64,000 bases of DNA from Alteromonadaceae bacterium XY-R5 (GTDB lineage Bacteria > Pseudomonadota > Gammaproteobacteria > Enterobacterales > Alteromonadaceae), in the NCBI GenBank assembly GCA_001660395.1, contig LXWE01000010.1:1-64000 (forward strand). Direction: 5' to 3'. Under the pieces are notes generated by a model. The model did not search any database. It was not told the DNA's origin and worked only from the letters and a program-made list of their open reading frames with translations. Shown here piece by piece: positions 1 through 8,550 of this stretch (position 1 is its first letter; each line of letters begins with the position of its first letter). Position numbers and translations under genes: made by a program.

Positions 1-75
1 TTCTACTTGGTCTACAACCGCCAATTTAAAAGCGAGAGAATAATCACGCTGAGTTCGCTTTGTATATGATTTCAT
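1..75 (-). CDS. IS3-family transposase OrfA, N-terminal fragment
   Basis: Only 25 codons are inside the window. The protein begins MKSYTKRTQRDYSLAFK and continues LAVVDQVE, which resembles the start of OrfA helix-turn-helix proteins of IS3-family elements. A good ribosome binding site (GGAGAG) lies about 5 bases before the ATG. The gene runs off the left edge, so length, intactness and the downstream orfB cannot be judged. The assignment rests on a short match and is moderate. Confidence 0.55.
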   Translation of the reverse strand, partial: MKSYTKRTQRDYSLAFKLAVVDQVE

Positions 76-127
76 TACACTCTCCAAATTACGTTTGAAA
101 AGTGTCAACGCTATTCAGGATGGGTCA
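1..127 (-). mobile_element. Left-edge fragment of an IS3-type insertion sequence
   Basis: The first bases carry the 5' end of a transposase-like gene on the minus strand (start codon at 73-75) preceded by a non-coding leader. Read on the minus strand, the leader begins near position 127 with TGACCCATCCTG, which looks like an IS terminus, and includes a TTGACA box at 103-108. The boundary at about 127 is inferred from the TG-type end. The other end of the element and any target duplication lie outside the window. Confidence 0.5.
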
Positions 128-133
128 GTGAAT

Positions 134-328
134 TTATAGTGCGTAAGCTAACACCAGACACAACACTAAACCGGTAACCCCAAAGAAACCATATTCGATT
201 CTTTCCTTCATCAGGACACCAGCGGCAACCCCTTGCTTAGGCAAAAATCCCATGATCAGACTCGATGCCCCCAATACAAAACTGACAAGTGTTACACCGA
301 ATAAAATTGCTTCGCTCCAGTTTCCCAT
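134..328 (-). CDS. Small two-helix membrane protein, function unknown
   Basis: This 64-residue protein begins MGNWSEAILFGVTLVSF and has two hydrophobic segments, roughly residues 6-26 and 43-63, joined by a short loop with charged residues. An in-frame ATG lies 15 codons upstream, but the start at 326-328 is preferred because AAGGTGA sits 8 bases before it. I do not recognise a family. Its stop codon lies only about 6 bp from the inferred end of the IS element, so an insertion just downstream is likely. The C-terminus looks natural rather than cut. Confidence 0.55.
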   Translation of the reverse strand: MGNWSEAILFGVTLVSFVLGASSLIMGFLPKQGVAAGVLMKERIEYGFFGVTGLVLCLVLAYAL

Positions 329-608
329 GTTGCTGTCACCTTTATCCAAATTAACTGATGATATTATGCACAATTATTAAAAAAAATGTGAAATGAATTC
401 AATAAGATCACCAATCCCATGCTCGTTAGTCCAAACTAGATATACATTATGTTATTAGCCAATCTGACCAAATACTGGTGAATGTCACAAGATTAGCTTT
501 AAACCAGGCAACCACAAAAAGCATAAAATCCATAAATTACAACAAGTTAAACTAATGGCCTAAGGCTTGCTCTCATCTCATAAAGGTTTACTGATTCACG
601 AGGGAAAC

Positions 609-1394
609 ATGACTAAAACCATTATCTCAACGTTATTTGCGGCGACTTTAATCAGTCAGTCAGCATTTGCCCATGATGAATGCAGCATTAATTTGCAGGG
701 ACATCTGTATATGACGCCACAAGTGATCAAAATCACCAATAAAGATGGGGATAAGCTGGCGTTTCAACAAAACGATACCGTGTTACTCAATGGCAAATCC
801 ATTGAGCTGAACGATACACAGCGTCAATTGGCACATGATTACTTTGTTGGGATTCAAGCACTGGTTCCGCAGGGAGCTGCAATTGCAGAAGAAGCTATCG
901 CACTGGCTGAAATTGGCGTGACAAAAGCTTTCATTGCCATCAGTGGCGATGACAGTGAGATTCCCGAGAAAATGTCAGATGCCTTTGCGGATTTACGCAA
1001 AGAAATACATCAAACCTTTTATCAGGGTGACGCCTTCCACTTTAATGGCCGCCTCGATGGTGACGACGGCGTCATGTCCACATGGGAAGAGAAACTATCA
1101 AACAACATTGAAGACCTGGTGCAACAATCGGTTGGCTCACTAATGATGGCGCTGGGAAGCCAAATGTTGTTTGGTGATGGCGATATGAGCGACTTTGAAA
1201 AGCGCATGGAAAATTTTGAAGCGGATTTAGAATCCAGCGTCGAAAAGCGGGCGGATGTGATTGAAGCTAAAGCTGAACAACTATGTCTTGCCGCGGTCGA
1301 TTTAGACGACATTGAAAAACAACTGCAACAAAGCTTAACGGCCTTTCATGGATTGAATATGATAGAGACCACTCTTTCTCCCAGCAGAATGTAA
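609..1394 (+). CDS. YggN-like (DUF2884) secreted protein
   Basis: The 261-residue protein has a signal peptide (MTKTIISTLFAATLISQSAFA, cleavage near residue 21) followed by a DECSINLQGHL segment. It continues with the pattern of YggN/DUF2884 proteins: an N-terminal beta-rich part with a VLLNGKSIELNDTQRQ motif, then long helices. It is predicted to be periplasmic, and the molecular role of the family is not known. The ATG at 609 is chosen over an upstream in-frame start because of GAGGGAAAC just before it and because it places the signal peptide at the N-terminus. The next gene starts 4 bp after its stop, suggesting co-transcription. Confidence 0.75.
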   Translation: MTKTIISTLFAATLISQSAFAHDECSINLQGHLYMTPQVIKITNKDGDKLAFQQNDTVLLNGKSIELNDTQRQLAHDYFVGIQALVPQGAAIAEEAIALAEIGVTKAFIAISGDDSEIPEKMSDAFADLRKEIHQTFYQGDAFHFNGRLDGDDGVMSTWEEKLSNNIEDLVQQSVGSLMMALGSQMLFGDGDMSDFEKRMENFEADLESSVEKRADVIEAKAEQLCLAAVDLDDIEKQLQQSLTAFHGLNMIETTLSPSRM

Positions 1395-1398
1395 ACCT

Positions 1399-2223
1399 AT
1401 GCATATCACTCTTTGCGGGTGTGGCTGGCTCGGTCAGCCCCTCGCAACGGCCCTGCTTTTACAAGGCCACACACTCACCGCGACCAAACGCTCTCAGGAA
1501 GGGTGTGATCAGCTGAACATCGCGGGTATATCCTGTGTCCCGTTCGATATTTATCAGCCGGCATCTCAACAATCTCTATCGGCAATGTTTCCCTGCGATG
1601 TGCTGGTCATCAATATTCCACCAGGGCGCAAACAGATGGAACGCGAGCGATTTATCTGCGCTATGCAGGCACTGATAGAAAAAGCTCATCAAGGCAATGC
1701 TACAAATATCCTGTTTATCAGCACGACCGCAGTCTATGGTGGGTTAACCGGTCAGATAACTGAAGATGTGCGCCCACAACCAGATACCGATTCAGCCATT
1801 GCTCACGTCAGTATTGAAGCTTATCTGCGTCAGCACTATCCAGCCGATGCTACAATTTTACGTTTGGCTGGTCTGGTCGGCGGCAAACGCCATCCGATCA
1901 ATTTTCTGGCAGGCAAAACCGATCTGGCGAATCCGCATCAGGTCGTTAATCTGGTCCATCGAGACGATGTGATTCAGGCGATTACTCACATCCTTACTCT
2001 TAAGATCTGGGGCGAAACTCTGCATTTGAGCTGCACTGAGCATCCCAGCAGACAGGATTATTATCAATACACTGCGCAGAGCATGGGATTGCCAGGCCCT
2101 GAATTTCAGTTGGCAGACAAAACACTCACCGGAAAATGGATAGATGCCAGTCAGACACTTACCAAACTGAAAATGCAATTACTCTATCCCAGCCCGTACG
2201 ATTTTCCCGGTGTTCAGGGCTAA
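1399..2223 (+). CDS. YeeZ-like NAD(P)-dependent epimerase/dehydratase (SDR)
   Basis: This 274-residue protein begins with a Rossmann dinucleotide-binding motif, ITLCGCGWLGQPLA (residues 3-16), typical of extended short-chain dehydrogenases. The TTAVYGG segment mid-protein corresponds to the catalytic Thr/Tyr region of epimerases, and IPPGRK and LRLAGLVG fit YeeZ-type proteins, which have a similar length. The substrate of YeeZ-like enzymes is not established, so the activity is inferred at family level only. It follows the YggN-like gene by 4 bp and ends just before a strong hairpin terminator. Confidence 0.75.
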   Translation: MHITLCGCGWLGQPLATALLLQGHTLTATKRSQEGCDQLNIAGISCVPFDIYQPASQQSLSAMFPCDVLVINIPPGRKQMERERFICAMQALIEKAHQGNATNILFISTTAVYGGLTGQITEDVRPQPDTDSAIAHVSIEAYLRQHYPADATILRLAGLVGGKRHPINFLAGKTDLANPHQVVNLVHRDDVIQAITHILTLKIWGETLHLSCTEHPSRQDYYQYTAQSMGLPGPEFQLADKTLTGKWIDASQTLTKLKMQLLYPSPYDFPGVQG

Positions 2224-2248
2224 CGTAAAAAACGGTCAGTTAACAACA

Positions 2249-2272
2249 AAAAAGGCGCCTTAGCGCCTTTTT
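2249..2272. terminator. Bidirectional rho-independent terminator
   Basis: A GGCGC/GCGCC stem with a CTTA loop is flanked by an A-run on the left and a T-run on the right. It can therefore stop transcription from the epimerase gene (plus) and from the converging sodium symporter gene (minus). Confidence 0.85.
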
Positions 2273-2287
2273 AATCTTACCGATTAG

Positions 2288-3709
2288 TTAGCCAATAAAG
2301 GCCATTCCAAAGAACTTCAACGCGACCGTATTGATAAATACCAGGGCTAAAATCACCGGAATGAATGTACGCAGGGCAAAATTGACATAACGTTCATACC
2401 AGCTATTTACATAGCCTTCAGCCCCTTGTTCTAGCTCCTTGTTCATATTCGCTTTGCGCCAGCGGTATGAAACAAATAAGCAAATCAGTAGTCCATTAAA
2501 CGGCAGGATAGTGTCATAAAACACATCCACAATAATATCGAACAGTGACTTAGTTTGACCTGCATACTGAGTAAATTCAGTGAAAAAGCTCACCATACCA
2601 AATGAAGTGGCAGACACGACCGCAAGCACTACAACTGCTATGCCAACGTACGCCAACGCCTTTTTACGAGAAATACACTTTTCATCCATCAGGGCTGCCA
2701 CGGGCACTTCCGCGATAGAGACTAATGAAGTAATCGCCGCAAAAAATACCAACAGGAAGAAAATGCTCGCCACCGCGCTTGCACCTGCATAGCCAATGGT
2801 GGTTTGTAAGGCCAGGAAGATTTTCGGTAAGAAGGTAAAAATCATACCGATTGATGAATCGCTTAATTGCGCAGTATCAGTATCAGGATTAAATGAAAAC
2901 ACCGCAGGCAAAATCAGCAGCCCCGCAATAAATGCAACGGCAGTATCCGTTAGCGCCACCAGCTTTGCCGCGCCCGGCACATCACTACGATTGTCAATGT
3001 AAGAGCCATACGTCAGCATAATCCCCATGCCTAAAGACAATGAGAAAAATGCCTGAGACAAAGCGCCACTGACAACACTTGCACTGATTTTACTGAAATC
3101 AGGCACCAGGTAATATTCGACCCCGGCCATAGCATTATCGAGCGTCAACACAAAAAACACCAATGCCACCAGCATCACAAACAATGCAGGCATCATGATT
3201 TTAGCTGCCTTTTCAATGCCTTCTTTTACACCGCCCTGAAGAATCAAATACACAACAGCAACCACAGCAATCATGTATGCAAATAGGGTATTGGAGTTAA
3301 TAAATGTGCCGAAGGTAGTTGGATCTGCGAGCTGATCGAGACTGCCCGTCACTGACAAAAACAGATAACCAAACAGCCACACAGTGATCACCAAATAGAA
3401 AACGGCAATCATAAACGGAGTTAACACAGAAAGTGCGCCGGCAATACGCCAGCCAGGCTGACTGTTACTTAAGCGCGTATAGGCTCCGAGAGGATCTTTG
3501 CGAGTGTGACGCCCCATGCTCATTTCTGCCAGCATCACAGGGATACAAATCAGGACCACGAAGATGGCATAAATCAGCAAAAATGCTCCACCACCATTTT
3601 TCGTTGCTGCGACGGGAAATCCCACCATATTACCGATACCCACTGCCGACCCGGCAGCGGCTAAAATAAAGCCCAAACGTGAGCCAAATTGTTCACGACC
3701 CGTACTCAT
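2288..3709 (-). CDS. Sodium-dependent neurotransmitter-type symporter (NSS/SNF family)
   Basis: The 473-residue protein is an inner-membrane Na+-coupled transporter of the LeuT-fold NSS family. It begins REQFGSRLGFILAAAGSAVG followed by IGNMVGFPVAA, the hallmark first helix with its unwound glycine-rich Na+ and substrate site, and continues NGGGAFLLIY as in the family. About eleven to twelve hydrophobic segments are visible. AAGGAAA precedes the ATG. The likely substrate class is amino acids or related amines, but sequence alone does not give it. It stands alone, convergent with the epimerase gene. Confidence 0.9.
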   Translation of the reverse strand: MSTGREQFGSRLGFILAAAGSAVGIGNMVGFPVAATKNGGGAFLLIYAIFVVLICIPVMLAEMSMGRHTRKDPLGAYTRLSNSQPGWRIAGALSVLTPFMIAVFYLVITVWLFGYLFLSVTGSLDQLADPTTFGTFINSNTLFAYMIAVVAVVYLILQGGVKEGIEKAAKIMMPALFVMLVALVFFVLTLDNAMAGVEYYLVPDFSKISASVVSGALSQAFFSLSLGMGIMLTYGSYIDNRSDVPGAAKLVALTDTAVAFIAGLLILPAVFSFNPDTDTAQLSDSSIGMIFTFLPKIFLALQTTIGYAGASAVASIFFLLVFFAAITSLVSIAEVPVAALMDEKCISRKKALAYVGIAVVVLAVVSATSFGMVSFFTEFTQYAGQTKSLFDIIVDVFYDTILPFNGLLICLFVSYRWRKANMNKELEQGAEGYVNSWYERYVNFALRTFIPVILALVFINTVALKFFGMAFIG

Positions 3710-4232
3710 AGTTTTCCTTTTTTGTTCTTCTCTGAGGGTGTAGTTCTGGTTATAGAATGAATGATGGCGATACTAACAAGGCTTAGGATAAATGTCTTTG
3801 TTCAAATGATTTGTCTCGTCAAAGCAGCAATAAAGCAAGATGAATTCGCCTCGGCCATAGTATTTATATTGCAGATCTGATAATAAAGTGTCTGCTAAGG
3901 TAAGTTGGTTAGCGCATACGAAAACCAAGCATTGATAACTCGCCTTAAACATCACTCAGACCAATATCTTAATTAGCTTGCTCGTTCGGCATGTCAGGTT
4001 GCACCAACCGGCGTTGAGATCCTGTATGATAGGTGGGTTAAGAATAGTACCTTATGCTGTCTGCCTCAGCTTTCCGCGGTGCGATCAAGTACCAGCTTTC
4101 TATCTGAGGTTTGCATATAATTAATGCCAAAGAATGTGATGCGTTTATCCGTCATGAGACGGATAATGACCAAGTCACGAATGTTATTTCCATATTTTCG
4201 CAACATAGTTGTTCTATCTAGTGAGGGTCGAG
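3710..4232. other. Intergenic region between the symporter gene and ilvE
   Basis: This 523-bp gap separates two divergent genes and should hold both promoters. A short minus-strand open frame (3773-3955) has no recognisable family and no good ribosome binding site, so I do not call it. The one clear structure is a perfect inverted repeat at 4145-4166, listed separately. No tRNA or leader peptide rich in branched-chain codons was seen. Confidence 0.6.
4145..4166. promoter_or_regulatory. Perfect inverted repeat upstream of ilvE
   Basis: TTATCCGTC and GACGGATAA form 9-bp arms around an ATGA loop, ending 66 bp before the ilvE start. No T-run follows, so a simple terminator is unlikely. An operator or a hairpin in the ilvE leader fits better. 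A similar TTATCCG...CGGATAA repeat lies upstream of aguA at 62457-62479. Confidence 0.5.
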
Positions 4233-5303
4233 ATGTCTATTGAAGTTTTGCCTTTGGATATCACCGAACGTGGTGAGTGTCCGCAGGAATTTAGTTTTGG
4301 TGCTGTATTTGCCGATCATATGTTCCGCCAGGTCTACGACAAAGGCGTGGGTTGGCATGATGCGCAAATCGTCCCTTACCAACCACTTCAATTAGATCCT
4401 TCCGCGGCTGTACTGCACTACAGTCAGGAAATTTTTGAAGGGTTAAAAGCCTATCGTCGTGAAGATGGCAAAATTAACCTGTTCCGCCCAATGGAAAACA
4501 TTCGCCGTTTTAACCGTTCAGCAGAACGCATGGTCATGCCTCAGGTTGACGAGCAACTGCATTTAGATGCGCTTAAGCAACTGGTGTCTTTAGATGCAGC
4601 CTGGGTGCCGGCAAAAGATGGCTCATCTTTGTATATTCGCCCAGCCATGATTGCCACCAGCAAAAAACTTGGTTTAGGCGCAAGCTCACAATACACCCAC
4701 TTTATTATTACCGGACCGGCCGGTGCATATTTTGCAGGTGGTTTTAACCCCATTTCTGTTTATATCACCGACAAATATCGTCGTGCAGTAGTAGGTGGTG
4801 TGGGTGAAGCCAAAACCGGTGGTAACTATGCAGCAAGCCTGATGGCCTCAGAAAAAGTTGCCGAGCTGGGTTACTCACAGGTTCTGTGGTTAGATTCAGT
4901 TAACGGTCGTTACATCGAAGAAGTCGGCGCGATGAATATCTGCTTTGTGTACGAAGGCAACAAAATTGTGACACCAGCACTAAGCGGAAGCATTCTGCCA
5001 GGGATCACTCGTGACTCCATTTTGAAGCTGGCGCCAACGTTAGGTTATGAAATAAGCGAAGAACGCCTGGACGTAAACCAGGTGGTAGCAGACATCGCAT
5101 CAGGCAAGATCACTGAGTGTTTCGGCTGCGGCACAGCGGCAGTTATTTCTCCTGTAGGAAAGCTTTGCTATCTTGAGAAAGATTACATCGTCAACAATAA
5201 CGTTTCTGGTCCGGTGGCTAAGCACCTGTATGATCAGTTGACCGGTATTCAATACGGCAAAATCGAAGACCCGTTTGACTGGGTTGTCACCCTGGAAGAT
5301 TAA
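4233..5303 (+). CDS. ilvE: Branched-chain amino acid aminotransferase (class IV, type II)
   Basis: This 356-residue PLP enzyme transfers the amino group between glutamate and the 2-oxo acids of leucine, isoleucine and valine. The family signature is clear: LHYSQEIFEGLKAYR near residue 75, the EAKTGGNYAASL segment with the PLP lysine at about K194, and GRYIEEVGAMNICF near residue 230. The length fits the larger BCAT type. The ATG at 4233 follows GAGGGTCGAG and is preferred over an upstream in-frame ATG. The gene is monocistronic, divergent from the symporter gene and closed by a terminator. A hairpin in its upstream region may regulate it. Confidence 0.92.
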   Translation: MSIEVLPLDITERGECPQEFSFGAVFADHMFRQVYDKGVGWHDAQIVPYQPLQLDPSAAVLHYSQEIFEGLKAYRREDGKINLFRPMENIRRFNRSAERMVMPQVDEQLHLDALKQLVSLDAAWVPAKDGSSLYIRPAMIATSKKLGLGASSQYTHFIITGPAGAYFAGGFNPISVYITDKYRRAVVGGVGEAKTGGNYAASLMASEKVAELGYSQVLWLDSVNGRYIEEVGAMNICFVYEGNKIVTPALSGSILPGITRDSILKLAPTLGYEISEERLDVNQVVADIASGKITECFGCGTAAVISPVGKLCYLEKDYIVNNNVSGPVAKHLYDQLTGIQYGKIEDPFDWVVTLED

Positions 5304-5328
5304 TCTCTTCAGCTCAAACATCTAACAA

Positions 5329-5360
5329 CAGGCCACTTAACGTGGCCTGATTTATTTTCA
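5329..5360. terminator. Terminator between ilvE and the converging SDR gene
   Basis: CAGGCCAC and GTGGCCTG form an 8-bp stem around TTAAC, followed by a T-rich ATTTATTTT on the plus strand. It most clearly serves ilvE. Confidence 0.8.
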
Positions 5361-5376
5361 GAGTCATGCACACAGA

Positions 5377-6093
5377 TTACCAGGGAATCGATTTGCCCTG
5401 CCAGTCGATAAACTTCGCGCCTGTCTGCTCATGAGGCATGGTTAAATAACGAAATAAGCCATCCACACTCTGTGACGGCGTTAATAAGGGCTTGGTCCCC
5501 ATGCGAGACTGAAAAGGTGCTGAGAGAGAGGTATCTACTGTGCCCGGATGGTAACACAGGATTCGGGCTTGCGGATTAAAGCGTATTAACTCAGGCGCGG
5601 CGCTTTTTACCAGCATATTCAACGCGGCTTTGGAAATTCGATAACCGTACCAACCGCCTAACTGATTATCCTCGATACTGCCGACTCGGGCGCTGAAAAA
5701 TACGATCGTCAAGGGTCCTTTCGAAGAACACAAACGCGTCAACCTGGCTAACCAATTGGCAGGGGCAAGGGTATTGATCTGGAAGTACTCTGACAGACTC
5801 TCGGGCCTGACTTGCTGTAATTGTTTTTCAGGAAACCGCCCCGGCTGATGCAGCATACCAATACAACAAAATACCTGCTGATACTTCAGCGCCTCCTGCT
5901 CTCTCGCAAAGCAGAAAGATTCAACCGCATCGGCATCACAACTATCCAGGGTGAACACACGATCCTGACGACGAAATGGGGTACAAAAAGAGCGACTGAC
6001 CAAATCTACCTGAGTGCACTCAGAAAGCAGATTGAGCTTTTGGTATATTGCCTGAGCCAGACCACCATTGGCGCCAATCAAAAGGGAGGTCAT
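5377..6093 (-). CDS. SDR-family oxidoreductase (C-factor-like)
   Basis: The 238-residue protein begins TSLLIGANGGLAQAIYQKL, a short-chain dehydrogenase GxxGxG cofactor motif. The remaining hallmarks are present: INTLAPANW for the NTLAP loop, a catalytic Ser in FFSARVGSI, and the YRISKAALNM tetrad segment. The overall pattern resembles CsgA/C-factor-type SDRs of gammaproteobacteria, for which no defined substrate is known. It starts 3 bp after the stop of the DCC-family gene, so the two are probably one operon read leftwards. Confidence 0.8.
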   Translation of the reverse strand: MTSLLIGANGGLAQAIYQKLNLLSECTQVDLVSRSFCTPFRRQDRVFTLDSCDADAVESFCFAREQEALKYQQVFCCIGMLHQPGRFPEKQLQQVRPESLSEYFQINTLAPANWLARLTRLCSSKGPLTIVFFSARVGSIEDNQLGGWYGYRISKAALNMLVKSAAPELIRFNPQARILCYHPGTVDTSLSAPFQSRMGTKPLLTPSQSVDGLFRYLTMPHEQTGAKFIDWQGKSIPW

Positions 6094-6096
6094 AAC

Positions 6097-6489
6097 TTAC
6101 TGATGATCAGCGTAACAGTTACATTTGAGACCACTGTCGAGTCCGAGTAAATCCGCCAGTTGCTGACGATGCCGGCTAAACCAATTGTAACCATAATCTG
6201 TCAATGACCTGATCAAAGGCCATCGGGTCCAGGCATACAGATGTGGTCTGCCAGCCCGACTCCAGACTTGATGTAAAGCATCCAAACCGCTCAATAAATT
6301 ACCGTCTTCGTCCATGGCATGAATGCGTTTAGTCAGCATATGCCAATTGAGATCCGGGTAATACTCTTCGAAATCGAGTTTACGGATATTCACGAAGTGA
6401 ATTTTTTCAAACCGATCGTAACGGGTCAGCTTAAACATTTCCGCCACACATAACGGGCAAAAACCATCATAGAAAAAGGTAAATTGCAT
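6097..6489 (-). CDS. DCC-family (DUF393) thiol-disulfide oxidoreductase-like protein
   Basis: The 130-residue protein starts MQFTFFYDGFCPLCVAEM, with the D-G-x-C-x-x-C motif that defines the DCC/DUF393 family of thioredoxin-like proteins. Two cysteines spaced CPLC could form a redox pair, but the biochemical role of the family is poorly known. The start at 6487-6489 is favoured over an upstream in-frame start because AAAGGACG precedes it and the motif then falls at the N-terminus. A further cysteine pair lies at the C-terminus (KCNC). It is the first gene of a two-gene unit with the SDR gene. Confidence 0.82.
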   Translation of the reverse strand: MQFTFFYDGFCPLCVAEMFKLTRYDRFEKIHFVNIRKLDFEEYYPDLNWHMLTKRIHAMDEDGNLLSGLDALHQVWSRAGRPHLYAWTRWPLIRSLTDYGYNWFSRHRQQLADLLGLDSGLKCNCYADHQ

Positions 6490-6622
6490 TGTCGCGTCCT
6501 TTACTCCAACACCTGATAGGCGCACATTCCATGTATACGCAAAATATTTACGTATGGATGCCTTGAAGTTGCGGCCTTCCACAACTATTTAAAGGGCAAG
6601 TACCAACAACAATGAGCTATTC

Positions 6623-7162
6623 ATGGCAAATATTCAACAGGCAACTTTGGCAGGCGGGTGCTTTTGGTGTATCGAATCTGCATTCAATTCCATCGACGGT
6701 GTCGAGAGCGCGTTTTCTGGCTATGCCGGTGGCCACTTGGCTGAACCAAGCTACGAAGCCGTATGTAAAGGTGATACCGGCCATGCTGAAGTAGTGCGGG
6801 TAAATTTCGATGCTGACAAAATCAGCTACCGCGATATTCTGGAAATCTTCTTTGCCTTGCACAATCCGACGCAATTGAATCGCCAGGGCAATGATATTGG
6901 CCCCCAATATCGCAGTGCTATTTTTTATCACAATGATGCGCAGAAGGCCGAAGCAGAAGCCATTATTGCTGAAATCGTTGCCGAGCAAATATGGCCAGAT
7001 CCTGTCGTAACCGAAATCGTTGAGATCAATAATTACTATCAGGCTGAAGACTATCATCAAGATTACTTCAACAATAATCCTCAAAACCAGTACTGCAACA
7101 TGGTTGTCGCACCCAAACTTCTGAAATTTAAAAAGAAGTTTGCAAGTAAGCTAAAAGGCTAA
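6623..7162 (+). CDS. msrA: Peptide-methionine (S)-S-oxide reductase
   Basis: This 179-residue enzyme repairs methionine S-sulfoxide in proteins, using thioredoxin as reductant. The active-site motif GGCFWCIE is at residues 11-18, with the catalytic cysteine at C13. The substrate-binding pattern SGYAGG, HAEVVRV and an FFALHNPTQ segment follow. A resolving-cysteine region, NQYCNMV, is near the C-terminus. The length fits the short stand-alone MsrA type without a fused MsrB. It is divergent from the DCC gene. Confidence 0.94.
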   Translation: MANIQQATLAGGCFWCIESAFNSIDGVESAFSGYAGGHLAEPSYEAVCKGDTGHAEVVRVNFDADKISYRDILEIFFALHNPTQLNRQGNDIGPQYRSAIFYHNDAQKAEAEAIIAEIVAEQIWPDPVVTEIVEINNYYQAEDYHQDYFNNNPQNQYCNMVVAPKLLKFKKKFASKLKG

Positions 7163-7173
7163 AGATACCAGAC

Positions 7174-7193
7174 TGGGCCTGACATCAGGCCCA
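7174..7193. terminator. Hairpin between msrA and the converging permease gene
   Basis: TGGGCCTG and CAGGCCCA form an 8-bp stem around ACAT. It lies just after the msrA stop and overlaps the last codons of the opposing permease gene. The T-tract is weak, so efficient termination is uncertain. Confidence 0.5.
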
Positions 7194-7904
7194 TAGCACC
7201 TGAAGTACCATTTTTATGGCCAGTAGCGTTAGCATCCACTTAATCGCATTTTTCAGGTGACGTCCATCGAAGCGCCGACGGATAAGGGTTCCTGTCCAGG
7301 TACCGACAATCGCGCCGAAAACCATGGCCACCGACACCCATAGATAATCCATATAACTAAAGCCCGTCAGGACAAAGGTCGTAATTTTTATCACATGAGT
7401 TGCCAGCATCGTGAGCGCCATAGTTGCGATTATCTGCTCACTGCACTTGAGGGTTTTCGTCAATAACGTGCTGGCCAACGGCCCGGTTGCTCCGACCACT
7501 AACCCCAGCCCGGTTTGCAGAAACCCTGCCAGATAAAAACTCTCATAGCGCTGTAAGAGCCGATTAAACGGCGTACTCCACAAGCTCAGTAAAATATACA
7601 CACCAATACAAGGCGGAATGTAATGCGCGGGTATGTTGTAAAAGAACCAGGCAAAGATCGCCACTCCAACCACCGAACCAATAAAAAATGGCGGCAGAAC
7701 GCGCCATTGCACATGTTTTATGGCAAGCAGTGTTCTGGAACCATTACTGGCCAGCTGTGTAATTGAGTGCAAGGCAACGATTGCATTAGCAGGCACCAGA
7801 CCAGGTAACAACGCAATCAGGATCATCCCACCTCCCAGTCCAACAACACCAGCGACAACCGACGTCATCATGCAGATCCCAAACAACACCAAAAGCTGGT
7901 CCAA
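7185..7904 (-). CDS. TauE/SafE-family sulfite/anion exporter-type permease
   Basis: This 239-residue integral membrane protein has about eight hydrophobic segments. The duplicated family motif is visible, with VVAGVVGLGGGMILIALLP near the N-terminus and GLGLVVGATGPLASTLL in the second half. TauE/SafE proteins are thought to move sulfur-containing anions or organic acids, but the substrate cannot be read from sequence. The start is a TTG at 7902-7904 preceded by GAGGGGAAAACC, and I see no better in-frame ATG. It converges on msrA, so their 3' ends nearly touch. Confidence 0.85.
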   Translation of the reverse strand: MDQLLVLFGICMMTSVVAGVVGLGGGMILIALLPGLVPANAIVALHSITQLASNGSRTLLAIKHVQWRVLPPFFIGSVVGVAIFAWFFYNIPAHYIPPCIGVYILLSLWSTPFNRLLQRYESFYLAGFLQTGLGLVVGATGPLASTLLTKTLKCSEQIIATMALTMLATHVIKITTFVLTGFSYMDYLWVSVAMVFGAIVGTWTGTLIRRRFDGRHLKNAIKWMLTLLAIKMVLQVLWA

Positions 7905-8001
7905 TCGGTTTTCCCCTCTATTGAATTCTCACAAATTACCACTGGATCCCTGCCAGACAAATCGGGACAATAGTGCTACGACTCATTAAATCTTTGTAAG
8001 T

Positions 8002-8550
8002 ATGTCTGATTCTGCTGTCTCGATTGGCCTGTTTTACGGCTCGACCACCTGCTACACCGAAATGGCCGCCGAAAAAATTCAAAATGCACTTAACGATATT
8101 TTTCAGGAACCTGTGGTCTCTGTATTTAATATCAAGGAGACAGCCCTAAAACAATGCGAAGACTATGACATTCTGATTTTTGGTATTTCCACCTGGGACT
8201 TCGGTGAACTTCAGGAAGACTGGGAATCCCATTGGGAAGATATCAAACAGTTAGATCTCACAGGGAAAACCGTGGCCATTTTTGGATTGGGAGACCAGAT
8301 GGGGTACGCTGACTGGTTCCAGGATGCGGTCGGCATGCTGCATGATGAAGTGATTTTACGAGGATGCCAGGTCATTGGCTACTGGCCAAATCAGGGGTAT
8401 GAATTCGCGCACTCCAAAGCCCTTACCGAAGATAAACAACACTTTGTCGGGTTAGCATTAGACGATGAAAGTCAGTTTGATCAAACCGATGCTCGCATCG
8501 CGGCCTGGGTCGACCAACTATTGGAAGAGCTGCAAACGCTGGACGCATAA
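8002..8550 (+). CDS. fldB: Flavodoxin FldB
   Basis: The 182-residue protein carries FMN as a low-potential one-electron carrier in the cytoplasm. The phosphate-binding loop is GLFYGSTTCYTEMAAEKIQ (residues 8-26). The isoalloxazine regions are STWDFGELQEDW and LGDQMGYADWFQDAVGMLHD. The wording STTCYTEMAAEKI and GYWPNQGYEF is close to FldB rather than FldA. The next gene begins at the base after its stop codon, so the two are very likely translated from one message. Confidence 0.92.
   Translation: MSDSAVSIGLFYGSTTCYTEMAAEKIQNALNDIFQEPVVSVFNIKETALKQCEDYDILIFGISTWDFGELQEDWESHWEDIKQLDLTGKTVAIFGLGDQMGYADWFQDAVGMLHDEVILRGCQVIGYWPNQGYEFAHSKALTEDKQHFVGLALDDESQFDQTDARIAAWVDQLLEELQTLDA

Noticed and set aside
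1022-1312. Opposite-strand open frame inside the YggN-like gene
   Set aside because: It is a shadow of the real gene, with serine-rich composition and no start signal. Similar shadows throughout the window were left out.
3773-3955. 60-residue minus-strand open frame upstream of the sodium symporter gene
   Set aside because: It has no ribosome binding site or recognisable motif, and lies in an AT-rich promoter gap.
3960-4232. Possible leader-peptide attenuator of ilvE
   Set aside because: There is no short open frame rich in Leu, Ile or Val codons before the hairpin, and no T-run after it.
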